A DNA stretch of 64,000 nucleotides from Jaenimonas drosophilae (GCA_030849065.1 JASAON010001597.1:1-64000), one strand, 5' to 3'; shown: positions 18,776 through 29,696, counted from the first letter of the stretch. The notes: generated from the letters alone by a model not told the origin. A program made the numbers and translations.

Positions 18776-20233
18776 ATGTCTGCCCAGCCACCTGCCTCTC
18801 CATGTTCTTCTGCTCCGGTTGTGGCCCTCCTTCAAGCCACCCATGACCTCCTTCGCTGCCCCATTTGCTTCGATACACTCGTCGATGCCATTAGCTTCCC
18901 CTGCAGCCACGTGGCATGTCGCGCATGTGCCGAGAAGTGTGTGGAGGCACGGCGGCACTGCCCCCTCTGCAACGCCCGCGTGACAAGTCATCGCCAATTC
19001 ATTCCCATGGCCAACATACGCAGTTTGGTGGAGCTCATCAACGAGCTGGTCGATGAAGTGGCGCTGCGCCACCCACCACCCCCACAACCTTGTGCAGATG
19101 CTACAAGGAAAGCTCCGTCAACACCGCCACCACCACCACCACCACCACCACCTCGTCCTCCTCTGCAAGTGGTGGAGATGGCGGGCACGCAGCGACTGGC
19201 CTCTCCATCTCCAGCCCCGGCAGAACCTCCCGCAGCTCATAAGGGGAGTGAGGAAGGGGTGGGCAGACGGTTGCTGCGTCGTGACAGCTCTTCCATCACG
19301 CCCACACTCCCCGCAGTGGAAGATTTTTCTCGAGATGCGAGTGACAGAAGTAGTTCATCGGCTGCTGCTTCCACTGCTGCGGTGCTGCTTCGGTGCCGAG
19401 TGACGGCAAGCCCATACGCCAATCAGCAACGTTCCGGCTGCTGCCTGTTGTGCGGTCTCAACATCACCGATCGCTCATCCATTCGGCAGTACCTCACCGC
19501 CTTGTTGGCGTCGCCCGCCGCCCAAAGCGACCGCCAAGAGCTTCTCTCGCTCACCGAGGACAGTCTCACCGAGATGCTTGGCCCTCTTTGGCAACTTCAC
19601 TGCACCTTCACAGCGAAACAGCGTCGAGGTGGTCGAGGTGGCGCGTCGAGTACATCCATGACAGTTCATCAGCACTGCTTGGAGTGGGTGGACGTGTTTC
19701 CTTCTTGCGCGGTGAAGAAGATGCGCGCTACCACCGATGACGGTGCCGTTGAGCGTGGAAGAGGTGTCGGAGCTTCTGTTCGTGGGCGAGGAAGTGGCAT
19801 GGGATCGCAGCGCCGGCGAGATGCGCCACTGGAGCTACACACCACACTCACCATTGGTGGGGAGGAGGTGCCCCCATGCTGCTCTCCGCCACAGCTCCTC
19901 GCCATGGCAGGGCTTCTTAGCCTGGATGATGAGACCTTTGAGCGGTTGACGGAAGGGGCAGCAGCCGTACATCTGCGCGACGAGTTGGAGCAGCAGCAGC
20001 AGCGTACCTGCTACGTCTGCGAGCAGTCAGGCCTTCGAGTGGGACTACGTGGGTGTGCGTCCGTTACCCATGGGCGTGGTCTGTGCCCCAACTTCGTGCA
20101 TTTGCCCTGTGCCGTCCTTGCCGGGGCCAACACCTGCGTGGTCTTTGGCCTCGATGATGTGTGCGAGGCGTCAACGGTCGAGGTGTGGTGCGGAACCTGT
20201 TGGGCATCTGAACAAGCGCGGCAGAAGCGCTGA
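18776..20233 (+). CDS. RING finger + extended PHD (ePHD) protein, BRCA1/BARD1-like parts
   Basis: 485 residues from the first in-frame ATG. Residues about 28-67 form a C3HC4 RING: CPIC, then PCSHVACRAC and a final CPLC. The flanking helices (ALLQATHDLLRCPICFDTL) resemble BRCA1/BARD1-type RINGs. A Pro-only run lies near residue 120. The C-terminal half has a Cys2-His-Cys knuckle (CCLLCG near 222, VHQHCLEW near 300), then CYVCEQSG, a CPNFVHLPCA motif and a final WCGTC. That order is the ePHD arrangement found between RING and BRCT in plant BRCA1/BARD1. No BRCT repeats follow. It is probably a nuclear E3 ubiquitin ligase or chromatin reader; the domains are seen, the function is inferred. Confidence 0.7.
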   Translation: MSAQPPASPCSSAPVVALLQATHDLLRCPICFDTLVDAISFPCSHVACRACAEKCVEARRHCPLCNARVTSHRQFIPMANIRSLVELINELVDEVALRHPPPPQPCADATRKAPSTPPPPPPPPPPRPPLQVVEMAGTQRLASPSPAPAEPPAAHKGSEEGVGRRLLRRDSSSITPTLPAVEDFSRDASDRSSSSAAASTAAVLLRCRVTASPYANQQRSGCCLLCGLNITDRSSIRQYLTALLASPAAQSDRQELLSLTEDSLTEMLGPLWQLHCTFTAKQRRGGRGGASSTSMTVHQHCLEWVDVFPSCAVKKMRATTDDGAVERGRGVGASVRGRGSGMGSQRRRDAPLELHTTLTIGGEEVPPCCSPPQLLAMAGLLSLDDETFERLTEGAAAVHLRDELEQQQQRTCYVCEQSGLRVGLRGCASVTHGRGLCPNFVHLPCAVLAGANTCVVFGLDDVCEASTVEVWCGTCWASEQARQKR

Positions 20234-20492
20234 GGAGGCCAAACAACAACCCTGGTCGAGTGCAGATGATGTGACGTTGTTCCCCAAGTTGTGCCACGCC
20301 ATGCATTCATATCATGTACTCTTTCGTAAACTTCCTGCCATTGTTTTCTATGCTAGAAGAGCTCCACTGTCGTGCTCCACACAAACACACATACCCAAAT
20401 TAGAGTGACTGATACGCACTGACTCCGCGCCATCGTCACAAAGAACACACACACCCACACGCACACACGTACGAGTAAGAAACTCCCCAACA

Positions 20493-21023
20493 ATGTCCTA
20501 CAACCCCGAAGATGCTACGGGCATGCCCCAGGCACCTCACATGGGACCGGGCTCCGCCACGGGTGACCAGACGAGCGTCGTCTCCGGCGGAAAGTTAGGC
20601 GGAAAGGGCGGCAAAGGCGGAAAGGGCAAGGGCAAGCGTGGAGGAAAGACGGGAGGCAAGGCTGGCAAGCGTGACAAGATGTCCCGCGCTGCGCGTGCGG
20701 AGCTGAACTTCCCCGTGGGCCGTATTCACTCCCGCCTCAAGGACAACCTCCTGCGCAAGCAGCGCTGTGGCGCGTCCGCGGCCATTTACTGTGCTGCCCT
20801 GCTGGAGTACCTCACCTCCGAGCTGATTGAGCTAGCAGGTACGGCCGCCAAGGCGCAGAATACGGAGCGTATTAAGCCCCGTCATCTGCTTCTGGCCATT
20901 CGTGGCGATGAGGAGCTGAACCAGGTGGTGCATGCCACCATCTCCCGCGGTGGTGTGGTGCCCAACCTCCACAAGGCCTTGGAGAAGAAGTCCAAGAAGA
21001 AGAGCTCCAAGCGTGCCGCGTAG
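20493..21023 (+). CDS. H2AZ: Histone H2A.Z variant
   Basis: 176 residues. The long N-tail (1-65) is Gly/Lys-rich and ends in [17 protein letters not shown], the tail type of kinetoplastid H2A.Z. The histone fold follows: [16 protein letters not shown], then [38 protein letters not shown] and a [12 protein letters not shown] docking end. The [18 protein letters not shown] block separates it from core kinetoplastid H2A. In trypanosomes H2A.Z pairs with H2B.V and marks Pol II transcription start regions, the kind of site proposed at 2393-3167. There is no sign of a tandem histone array; this is a single gene. Confidence 0.95.
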   Translation: MSYNPEDATGMPQAPHMGPGSATGDQTSVVSGGKLGGKGGKGGKGKGKRGGKTGGKAGKRDKMSRAARAELNFPVGRIHSRLKDNLLRKQRCGASAAIYCAALLEYLTSELIELAGTAAKAQNTERIKPRHLLLAIRGDEELNQVVHATISRGGVVPNLHKALEKKSKKKSSKRAA

Positions 21024-22397
21024 TAACAACCACACAATAGAGGGTCTGTTCGGTGCTTCCGCTCGACATCTCTTCGTCACGTCTGCAGCCGTCATCCCCT
21101 CCTTTCAGTATCCGAGGCGGGGAGGCTCGGCAGGGAGAGAGAGTGAGCGAGCGGCTAAACCGTGCTGGCCGCCATTTGCGCTCCGGCCCTTCGCACTTGC
21201 TTCTGGAGGACCACACACACGCACACACCTCCTGTGACAGCATAGATTGTGGTTTCAGATCACTTCATCCAACCTTTGGGTGAGCGGCCAACACATTCCG
21301 CTCTTCTTCAGATTGTCCGCTGGTATAATCGCCAATGCCCTGCCGCCAAGTATTATTGGAGGCGGTGAGGAGGCTGTGATTCCCAGGCCTCTGTTTTTTA
21401 AAAAATGGGAGTTGCGTGTACTGATGTGCATCAGGAGCTCATTTGAGACGTGCCCGTTTCCGTCGAAATACAATGAGGAGATCGAGCATGTTTGGTGGTG
21501 GGATGATGATCCGTCACGGATTTGCCCCTAGAGAGCACAGCTGCGCCAGAATAGATGCAGCACTTGCAGCCATTGGCACTCTCTTCCCTCTCAGGGATGT
21601 CTTCCATGCACGCACTCATGCCCACGCACAGCCTCAGTTGTCTCCCATGCGATGACTTGTATCGTTGAAGGTTAGGTGAATGGTCTGTGCGACGTTCTTT
21701 CTTTTTCCGTCCATTTTTTTCTTGTTTTGTTTGACGGGGCTAATCAACGTGCCGTGGCGTCCCTGACGAATGATGGCTACGTGATACACCTCTCCAGGTC
21801 CAGGTCACCTTCCATCCACCGCCTCTACCGAACGACGCCGTGGGCCCTCCTTCCTCCCACGTTATCTCTCAGATTTCCTGAGCGGTGAGTGTGCATGCCT
21901 CCGAGAGGGAGAGCACGGATGGGGTGACCTATAGATTGCCCGGCGACTACATTTTTGGTTATTTGTTTGTACGCGTACATGCACTGTAGTCGCACACCCA
22001 ACATGGGATATGATCGCATTCATCACGTCCAAACGCGAACACAGAATGTAGTTGCTCGGCCTGTGAGGTGAGCCGTGACACGTGAAGAGAAGCACAAGAT
22101 AGCTACCTTCCCTTGTGAAAGCTGTGTGGGGAGAAGCTGACAGACACACACAACTCTCATTCTACTCGTGCACCAACTACATTGATCTCTCTCCTTGGTT
22201 TGTCCCTCTTCACCAGTTTTGCTGCTCGCAGCTTATTTTTGCGTAGCTAGGGATCCGCTCCTTCGTTTAGTACCCCAAGTCGTAGGCTCGAGGTTGGCTC
22301 ATTCGTGGCCTTCGCTGATCTTTCTTCACACCACAAGTACTTCGGTCTTGTTGTGGTTGGTTCATTTTTGTGTCACGATAGTGCGAGTAGTACATCC
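21024..22397 (+). other. 1.4-kb spacer, no convincing gene
   Basis: T-rich and pyrimidine-rich stretches, CA-rich patches (about 21209-21228) and many AG sites occur throughout. Short frames on both strands lack any domain signal. It likely holds the H2A.Z 3' UTR and the 5' region of the complex I gene. Confidence 0.55.
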
Positions 22398-23216
22398 ATG
22401 CGTATTGCCAGCCAATCCGCTCTTCGCCAATGGCTATCGCCGGCGGCTCACCGTAGCTCTAGCCTAGTTCCCCGCCTCACGCTGACGCAGGTCCGTGGCA
22501 TTCATGGCGAGATGCGCCATCAAAACACAGACACTGACAACACACGTATCCCTTGGGACTTCAGCACCAAGAGCTACGAAAAGATTCACAATGAGATCCT
22601 GCCAAAGTTCCCACGTGGCAAGCGTGTGTCGGCAACGATCCCGCTCCTCCATCTCGCCCAGCAGCAGCAGGGCGGCTACATTCCCGTGACGGCCATGTAC
22701 AAGATTGCCAAGATCTGCGAGGTACCCCCAATGCACGTCTTCGAGGTTGTAACCTTCTACTCCATGTTTAACCGTCACCCCGTGGGGAAGTACCACATCC
22801 AATTCTGTCGTACCACCCCATGTATGCTGTGTGGTGTGGATGATTTGATGGAGCGCACGATGAAGTACCTCAACGTTGGGATGCACGGCACCACAGGCGA
22901 TGGCCTCATCACCATTGGTGAGATGGAATGCCTTGGCGCTTGCGTGAATGCGCCGATGTTGGTAGTCAACGACTACAGCAACCCACCCAACTTCAGCTAC
23001 GACTACGTAGAGGACCTCACCTGGGATAGCATCAAGGTGCTCATTGAGAATCTTCGTGCGGGGAAGCCCTTCAAGGTGGGCTCGCAACGCACGGACCGCA
23101 AGTGGGCCGAACCCGCGGGTGGACGTACATCCATCTTCTTCAAGGAGCCACCAGGTCCCTACTGCCGTGATCTCGATGCCCCGCCTCCCCCTCCTCCAGG
23201 TGCCAAGCCCAAGTAA
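22398..23216 (+). CDS. NDUFV2: Complex I 24-kDa [2Fe-2S] subunit (NDUFV2)
   Basis: 272 residues from the first in-frame ATG. Residues 1-40 are a mitochondrial presequence (Arg/Ser/Ala-rich, no acids). The thioredoxin-like [2Fe-2S] ferredoxin domain follows, with all four cluster ligands: C137 and C142 (C-x4-C in CRTTPC) and C178 and C182 (C-x3-C in ECLGAC). The family motifs PLLHLAQQQQGGYIP and FEVVTFYSMFNRHPVGKY are present. The C-terminus ends in a short Pro-run. The protein sits with NDUFV1 in the NADH-oxidising tip of mitochondrial complex I. Its length fits the family, and no residues look lost. Confidence 0.95.
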   Translation: MRIASQSALRQWLSPAAHRSSSLVPRLTLTQVRGIHGEMRHQNTDTDNTRIPWDFSTKSYEKIHNEILPKFPRGKRVSATIPLLHLAQQQQGGYIPVTAMYKIAKICEVPPMHVFEVVTFYSMFNRHPVGKYHIQFCRTTPCMLCGVDDLMERTMKYLNVGMHGTTGDGLITIGEMECLGACVNAPMLVVNDYSNPPNFSYDYVEDLTWDSIKVLIENLRAGKPFKVGSQRTDRKWAEPAGGRTSIFFKEPPGPYCRDLDAPPPPPPGAKPK

Positions 23217-23647
23217 ATCTCCCCAGGAACGAACGGTTGAGTGCGAGCTCACATATGCGTATGCGCTAGTGTAGGGTCGTATTGTAGGAAGCATCCAAGT
23301 ACTGTGTGTTGCGATACCACCTCCGGTATTCACCAACGATGGTGGTCCGGGAGTAGCGTACGTGGTGGGTCTAGCTGTGTTGCCCCCCTCCCCCAACACT
23401 GTGTGTCTCTTTCCTTCCCTCATCTTTCTCTCTCTTTGGGTAGGTTTTGTGCCTTCTCTTTACCTCACCAACCTACAGCGGTAGTAATCTTCGTTTCTTT
23501 CGCGAGCATCAAAGATTGTTACCTCGTCGTGTCCGTCCAACGATTATAATTCGTAGCAAACACACCCCAACTGACCACCTTCATCGTTGCGGATTGTCTC
23601 TCATCTGGCAAGTCGTTGCAGCTTCTCTCTAAGATCCAATCGTCATC
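23217..23647 (+). other. 431-bp spacer
   Basis: Pyrimidine-rich tracts (about 23381-23470) are followed by AG sites before the next ATG. No gene seen. Confidence 0.6.
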
Positions 23648-25531
23648 ATGCCCACAGACGGTGACCACAAGAGCCCTCAGGGTTTGATGTCTGCCATTCA
23701 GGATGTGCTTGCGCAGTACGACGTCAACCAAGCCCGCGTGGTGCTTGAGGTCTTCGAGGAGGGAGACAACAACGGTGGGGATGGAGACCGCAACGTGCAG
23801 ATTCTTCTGGAGAAGCGAAATGCTCCTCGCCGCACCGCAAGTGCCACCAATGACCGCCAGATCGCCTCGCCCGACAAGGTGGATAAGGGAACGGCAGTGA
23901 CTCCCAAGCACCAAACCTCCACCTCAACCACGACGACCACCACCACATCCACCTCCAAGCCCAACATGCCCTCACTTCTGGAGCAGATGGAGAAGATGAC
24001 GGCGGATTCTCCACCGCAGACACCTCCCCCACAACAGCCGGTACCACGCCCTCAGTCTCACTCCGAACGCCGCACGCATATGAGCACCCCACGTGCCTCC
24101 GAGGAAAGCAGGACGGCCCCCGCAGAAGACAACGAGGGAAAGACCAGCACCATCGCGAGCAGCAAGACCACCACCACAACCACGACGCGTACCACAACCA
24201 CAACTGCGGTGCCTGCGTCGACGGCCACGAAGCTCTCACCCACACCTCCAGCGGGGAAGAAGCCTGCGACCTCTGCTGACGTGGAGAGCCTCAACGATAC
24301 CATAGAAACGCTGGGCACCACGGCTCGTCCCGATGGAGAGCCGACCCCCACCACGACGGTGGAGGTGGAGGATGTCACCCCGATTGGTGGTGGCGGGTCA
24401 TCGGTGGATGCGGATATGATGGGCCAACTGCAGCACATGATGGGTGGTGCCGCAGGAGGCATGGACCCCAATGCCCTCATGCCTGACGATCTCAAGAAGC
24501 AGCTCGCCATGCAGCAGGATCGCAAGGAGCGCATCCGCATTCTCAACACCTTCGTTGGAAAAAGTGTTCTCCTCGACAACAAGAAGCAGCGCGACCAGGA
24601 TAAGCGCCCGGATAACGCACAGTTCCTCTCAGCGGTGGGCAAACCTGCCAAGAAGGATAGCCTCCCAACCCTCTCCCCAAAGGCTGACGGAAAGCCTGCT
24701 AACACCACCACGGTGACGAAGCCTACGGCAACGGCCAATGCCAAGACGGGAGCCACAGCCATCAACCCCGTGTCCCAGGCAGCGGCAGGTAGTGGTGATG
24801 GCTCTTTCCCTAGCATCAACCCCGTTGCTGGAAACCGAGCTCCTCTCCCCAACAGCTATGCCCAATCATGCCGCAACAACGCCAAGACTGCTGCCGCCCT
24901 GCCCAAGTCTGGCCTCACGGAGAGCTACAGCAAGGACTTGGAGGTGGAGGCCATGAAGGCGCCCGCGCCCAACTCACCACCCAAGACAACGCTGAAGGAG
25001 ATGCTTGCATCGCAGCGAGAGATGGAGCGAAAGAATCAGGCTGAGATGAAGAAGCATGCTGCCATCATGGATGAGGCACGCAAGTTCCTCCTCGAGGCGG
25101 AGAAGGACCCTGACCTGAAGCCCACGGTGGATCAGATGAGGAATCCCCTCGCCAAGAAGCGTGATGAGGATTTTGCCAAGCAGCAGCAGCAGCCTGCTCC
25201 CCCAACGGCACCGAAGCCCGCCTCCCGACCTGTTGGGCGTGCAACAGAGAGCCCATCGCACGCCTCCCCCACCTCCCCCAACGCGTCGCGCTCTGGCTCG
25301 ATCCAGGTGACCAAATTTACGCTGCCGAAGGAATCCCAGGCGAAGGATTCTGTGGTGGCGCAGCTCAGCAAGAGCCCCGCGGGTGCCCAACACCTCAACA
25401 ACAAGGACCGCTACCGCGCACTCTTGGCCGAGCAGAAGAACCACCTTGAGACCCAGGAGGAGCGTGAGAAGGACTACAAGAAGCTAGTGGAGATGGCCGT
25501 GGAGTACAACAAGACTCTCAACATCAAGTAG
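23648..25531 (+). CDS. Unrecognised low-complexity protein (627 aa)
   Basis: ATG at 23648. Residues 1-60 are a small ordered N-terminus (LMSAIQDVLAQYDVNQARVVLEVF). Residues about 90-220 are Thr/Pro-rich, with threonine runs encoded by ACC/ACG repeats. A helical segment at about 265-300 (MGQLQHMMGG, DDLKKQLAMQQDRKERIR) and charged helices at about 440-510 and 585-627 may form coiled coils. The last 45 residues (YRALLAEQKNHLETQEEREKD) are the most ordered part. There is no signal peptide, membrane segment or catalytic motif. Such proteins often act as scaffolds or RNA-binding adaptors; I cannot assign a role. Confidence 0.75.
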   Translation: MPTDGDHKSPQGLMSAIQDVLAQYDVNQARVVLEVFEEGDNNGGDGDRNVQILLEKRNAPRRTASATNDRQIASPDKVDKGTAVTPKHQTSTSTTTTTTTSTSKPNMPSLLEQMEKMTADSPPQTPPPQQPVPRPQSHSERRTHMSTPRASEESRTAPAEDNEGKTSTIASSKTTTTTTTRTTTTTAVPASTATKLSPTPPAGKKPATSADVESLNDTIETLGTTARPDGEPTPTTTVEVEDVTPIGGGGSSVDADMMGQLQHMMGGAAGGMDPNALMPDDLKKQLAMQQDRKERIRILNTFVGKSVLLDNKKQRDQDKRPDNAQFLSAVGKPAKKDSLPTLSPKADGKPANTTTVTKPTATANAKTGATAINPVSQAAAGSGDGSFPSINPVAGNRAPLPNSYAQSCRNNAKTAAALPKSGLTESYSKDLEVEAMKAPAPNSPPKTTLKEMLASQREMERKNQAEMKKHAAIMDEARKFLLEAEKDPDLKPTVDQMRNPLAKKRDEDFAKQQQQPAPPTAPKPASRPVGRATESPSHASPTSPNASRSGSIQVTKFTLPKESQAKDSVVAQLSKSPAGAQHLNNKDRYRALLAEQKNHLETQEEREKDYKKLVEMAVEYNKTLNIK

Positions 25532-26861
25532 TAGTATCTACGTTACGTCTATATATACAATTTTTACAACACACCTTCCCCCCAACCTTCTTCCCCCCCC
25601 CCCCAGCCACACTCGCTCACACACCGTCGTTTGATTTCTCCTCTCTGTGAATCACTTTTGGTGTACCCTGGGGGATGTGCTCTGCAGGAAACGCATATGC
25701 TACGGGCAGCTCAGTAGCTGACATGTGTGCAAGCTCACTGGAGACAGAGGCCGATTCTCATCCAACCACTCATGAAGGATCTCAACGCCGTGAAACTAGA
25801 GAGACGTTACAACCTGTGATGCAGGCGCTATTTGCGCCTGTGTGGAGGAGAGGCTCGACTTGTTTGTTGTGTCTGGTTCCATATCTTTATCTTCATGTAT
25901 GAGCCGTCTGCTCGACGCTGTGCGTGGGTTCTACTTCGGGATGGCGTGTGGAGCAGTGGTGGAGGTTGAGCTGCAGCATAGGGAATGGATGGAACCGGCA
26001 GTAATGGTGATGGTGTTCTGCTGCGTGCTCCAGAAGATCTCTTCACTTGGGTTACGTGTAGACCACTTTTTTTTTTTTCAAGCCTTCAAATTTTCTTGTG
26101 TTTTACCAACATCGATGGTGTGGAGACATCATGTACCTTCACATCCATGTATCCATGTACACTCGTTTCTGATTACGCGCCACACAACCGCCGCTTAACT
26201 TTCGTGCCTGAGTGGCGTGCGTGCGTGGTCTGTCTAGGCTCCGCAGCCATACAGTGTGTGGTGAGCATGGGGACCTGACGTTCTCACTGTCTTCATCTGT
26301 GAAGAAGAGAGATGACTCAGATGCCGTGTGTGGGTGACTCAATCTTTACTCACCCCTGACCTATATACCAGTATACTTTCGATTATTTGCGAGAGGGGAC
26401 GGCTACCCCTTCCGCACCACGCCGGTTCTTCGATGATGGGCAGTGAGGCCCTGCCCTTGACTTGACGGAATGCTGGAGGAGGGAAGGGGGTTGATGGATG
26501 TATGTCTTGAGGATAATCCCAGAGAAGCTCATCCTCTCCCTGCCCTGCAGTGGGCATTCTTCCGTACTACTGCTCCACGTCAGTAACACCTACATCACCC
26601 GAGGGGAGTTGATCCAGGTAGAAAGAACGTCAACGAAACGTGAACGAAAACAGCAGGACGCAAGTCATGTGCTTTGCTCCCATTCATGGCCAAGCATGTA
26701 GGGGCAACAACAATGGGTGCATTCTTCTCCAACAATGGCAATCTTCATGCACTCTTTCTTCTCTTGACTTATTACATCATGACTTCAGTTTCAGCCTCCC
26801 AAACATTCCAACACCACACTAACACATCATCAACTTTCTCAGCTCCCGAGATTCATTCATC
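25532..26861 (+). other. 1.3-kb spacer, no convincing gene
   Basis: It begins with an AT-rich stretch containing TATATATA (about 25551-25558), then a C12 run at 25593-25604. Further on is a T-run near 26069-26079. Short frames show no domain signal. A likely splice acceptor (AG at 26841-26842) ends it. Confidence 0.6.
26841..26842 (+). promoter_or_regulatory. Probable trans-splice acceptor AG of the CBS gene
   Basis: The stretch CAACTTTCTC is followed by AG, 20 bases before the ATG at 26862. Confidence 0.5.
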
Positions 26862-27914
26862 ATGCGTACCGGAATCTGCGATAACATCCTCGACACGGTG
26901 GGAAACACCCCCTGCGTTCGCCTCAATCGTGTCCCCAAGAAGCACGGCATCCAGTGCGAGGTGGTGGCCAAGTGTGAGTACTTCAACCCCGGTGGCAGCG
27001 TGAAGGACCGCATCGCCAAGCAGATGATCGAGGCTGCGGAGAAGGAGGACGTCCTCAAGCCAGGCTCCGTCATTGTGGAGGCGACGAGCGGCAACACCGG
27101 CATTGGCCTCTCCATGGCTGCCGCGGTGAAGGGCTACCACATGGTTATCACGATGCCCAAGAAGATGTCCCACGAGAAGGAGGTGGCACTCCACTCACTC
27201 GGTGCGGAGGTCATCCGCACGGAGACCGCCTTGGCCTACGACCACCCCGACAGCCTCATTGGCGTGGCCAAGCGTCTGCGTGATGAGAAGGGCTACATCT
27301 TCCTTGACCAGTACAAGAACCCCAGCAACCCCGGTGCCCACTACTTTACCGGCCAGGAGATCTATGATCAGTGCGGCGGTAAGGTTGATATGGTGGTCCT
27401 CACCACCGGTACCGGAGGCACCATGACGGGTGTGGCCAAGCGCCTCAAGGAGCTCCTTCCCAACGTCATTGTTGTTGGCGTGGATCCTGTTGGCTCCGTC
27501 CTCGCTGATCCCGAGCACCCCGAGAGCGGGTCCTACCAGGTGGAGGGCATCGGCTATGACTTTGTTCCCGACGTGTGCCACCGTCAGTACGTGGATCGCT
27601 GGGTGAAGATCCGCGATCAGGAGAGCTTCGACCTCGCCCGTCAGATCCACCGCGAGGAGGGTATTCTCTGCGGCGGCAGCAGTGGCTCTGCCATGGCCGG
27701 TGTCCTGGAGGCCGCCAAGGACCTCCGCCCCGATCAGCGCTGCGTCGTCCTCTTCGCCGACAGCATCCGCAACTACATGGGCAAATTTGCTGACCCCAAC
27801 TGGATGATCGAGCACGGCTTCCTCAAGGGTGAAATCACTCGACCCACCTACGACATGCTCGAGAAGGAGGTCAAGGAGCTCCGCGCCAAGGTCGCCAAGT
27901 ACGAGTCTGCCTAA
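26862..27914 (+). CDS. CBS: Cystathionine beta-synthase, catalytic core only
   Basis: 350 residues of fold-type II PLP enzyme. K48 in NPGGSVKDR is the Schiff-base lysine, SGNTG (76-80) binds substrate, and TTGTGGT holds the PLP phosphate. It fits CBS better than plain cysteine synthase because of VEGIGYDFVPDV, the DQYKNPSNPGAHY stretch and GGSSGS followed by DSIRNYMGKF. It condenses serine with homocysteine (reverse trans-sulphuration) and may also use O-acetylserine. It lacks the N-terminal heme-binding segment and the C-terminal CBS (Bateman) pair of animal enzymes, so S-adenosylmethionine control is not expected; trypanosomatid CBS is similarly short. Its codons are strongly C/G-ending, suggesting high expression. 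Confidence 0.85.
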   Translation: MRTGICDNILDTVGNTPCVRLNRVPKKHGIQCEVVAKCEYFNPGGSVKDRIAKQMIEAAEKEDVLKPGSVIVEATSGNTGIGLSMAAAVKGYHMVITMPKKMSHEKEVALHSLGAEVIRTETALAYDHPDSLIGVAKRLRDEKGYIFLDQYKNPSNPGAHYFTGQEIYDQCGGKVDMVVLTTGTGGTMTGVAKRLKELLPNVIVVGVDPVGSVLADPEHPESGSYQVEGIGYDFVPDVCHRQYVDRWVKIRDQESFDLARQIHREEGILCGGSSGSAMAGVLEAAKDLRPDQRCVVLFADSIRNYMGKFADPNWMIEHGFLKGEITRPTYDMLEKEVKELRAKVAKYESA

Positions 27915-28173
27915 TACCACACCGCCTGTTATCCGTCAGTCCTGCTACACTGGTGATGCGGAGTGTGATGTCAGTGGGTCACGTCAGTTGGGGTATTTGG
28001 AGAGGGGGTGTAGTTGTGGAACTCGATACCTCGCCACTTGCGCACCCACACCCTCGCCCATTCTCCCCTTCACCACACCATGGCAGCATGACGGGCGGCT
28101 GTCTTGCTACCACTTCCTTGTAAGTGATCGTATGACGTTGCTATGCAGCCCGTTAACCGTTCGTTTCCTCGTG

Positions 28174-28208
28174 TAGCCCGGCAGATCTCAGAAAGCAGAG
28201 ATGGGCTA
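28174..28208 (+). repeat. Bulged inverted repeat in the CBS 3' region
   Basis: The outer arms TAGCCC/GGGCTA (28174-28179 and 28203-28208) and inner arms ATCTC/GAGAT (28185-28189 and 28198-28202) pair perfectly. A 5-base bulge lies on the left arm and the loop is 8 bases. It is 260 bases past the CBS stop codon. Confidence 0.6.
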
Positions 28209-29663
28209 AACGGAGGTCGCTTTTCCTCCTGCACCCCCCCTCGTCCCTCCTACACACAAAAAGCATAAATCAGGACTTACAAAAGATGAATAAATGAAGA
28301 GAGAAAAAAACGAGGTTTTGGTTGATTGTTTTTGGATGTAAGGACGAGCGTGTGTCTTGCTGTGCTATCCGCAAGACTCACCCTACCCCCAAATCCATTC
28401 TCGCAACCCCAGTGGTCTTCCCCCTACGTCCCACATTGATGATTTCCTTCATCCCTGCGGCGATGTCGTTGCCAGGTACCTCCTTCATTTGTGTCTGACT
28501 TTTCTTTTGATCTTTCCTTTTCCTGCCGTAAACGTCTTGTTGGCGTTGAAACCCAACAGGAGTGAGCCGGGATCGTGGGGATAACCTCTATGGTCCTGAC
28601 TCTCACAAGGGCACCCACTCCCACGTACCCACCCCGTACCGTTTCATCTGCTGCTGCTGCTGCTGCGATTGTGTGGTTGGCTGGGGGCGGGTGGCTACTG
28701 TGGAGCACTAGCCGGGGGGGCAACCTCACCAGCCCCGCTCTTCCTGGGAAGGAACCCGCCCATGTTCGTGATTACCTTTCATTTATATCAACGTGTTTTT
28801 TGTTTTTCGTCCCTACGCGAGAAGATGTTGGCCAGCGCGGGCTTGATGAACCATTTCCTCCACAAATGTTTTTTCTTCTCATTCTGGGTGAGGTACGCAC
28901 TACTGTTTCTGTGTGTGTTCGATGGATAACAATGCTTCACTCTCACGCTTCCCCTAGCATGCAGCAATATCTAGTGCACTGCTGCGGCTGGGGCGAGTGG
29001 AGGATCAGAACTATTTTTCATTGTAATTCCATTCATCCACAGATTGAGTAGTCGTACGTACGTAAAGGAAGGAAAGATAAGACAAAGACGCACACGCACC
29101 ATTTCTCCCTTCCCCCTTCCAACCACTTCCTCTCTCTTCCCCATGTCACCAAGTGCTGCTCCAACATGGCATTTTGTTGTCTTTGATGGAGTCGTTTGGG
29201 AGACTGATGGCGCTATCCATGGTGAGTGTGTGGATGAGCTATGGGACTACTTCAACCACAGGTAAATAAGGAGGTTGAACCAAGACGCATCATTTCTGTA
29301 TTCTGTGATATTGGTCATCGCAAGAACGCACATCGATAAGGAGTGGGGTGGCATAAGGAAGATCTGCCACCCGCCGGATTGGTGTCGTTCGTCATGCCAA
29401 CGATTTTAAAAGACGCACGCACCACTAGCGTATCAAGGTGTACTCTAACTGAGTGTATTCTTATAGTAGCTGATAGCCTATCTTCTCCCTGTTGCTTCCT
29501 ATCTGTCTTCGCTACTCTTAGCTATTGTGGTGTTGAGCTCGCCACATTGAATTTCATACGCACGAGGCTCGCCCATCCCCACACCTACACACATAGGAAC
29601 GTAGTAGTATATCCTTCCTATACATCCGCACATAGTGAGCTCCGACAACCCCCTCAACGTCTT

Positions 29664-29696
29664 CAGCCCGACAACCAGGTTTTCGGGCTGCTTTTT
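29664..29696 (+). repeat. Hairpin followed by a T-run
   Basis: An 8-bp perfect stem (CAGCCCGA at 29664-29671 with TCGGGCTG at 29683-29690) has an 11-base loop and is followed by CTTTTT. It looks like a bacterial intrinsic terminator, but that reading does not fit a kinetoplastid array. Confidence 0.55.

Noticed and set aside
22464..23423. 319-codon minus-strand frame opposite NDUFV2
   Set aside because: It is a shadow of the complex I gene, whose cluster ligands and family motifs are on the plus strand.
29257..29270. CACAG/GTAAAT read as an intron boundary
   Set aside because: Cis-introns are almost absent in kinetoplastids, and no matching exon frame continues on the other side.
29664..29696. 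Bacterial intrinsic terminator
   Set aside because: The neighbours are clearly kinetoplastid nuclear genes; the hairpin is kept only as a repeat.
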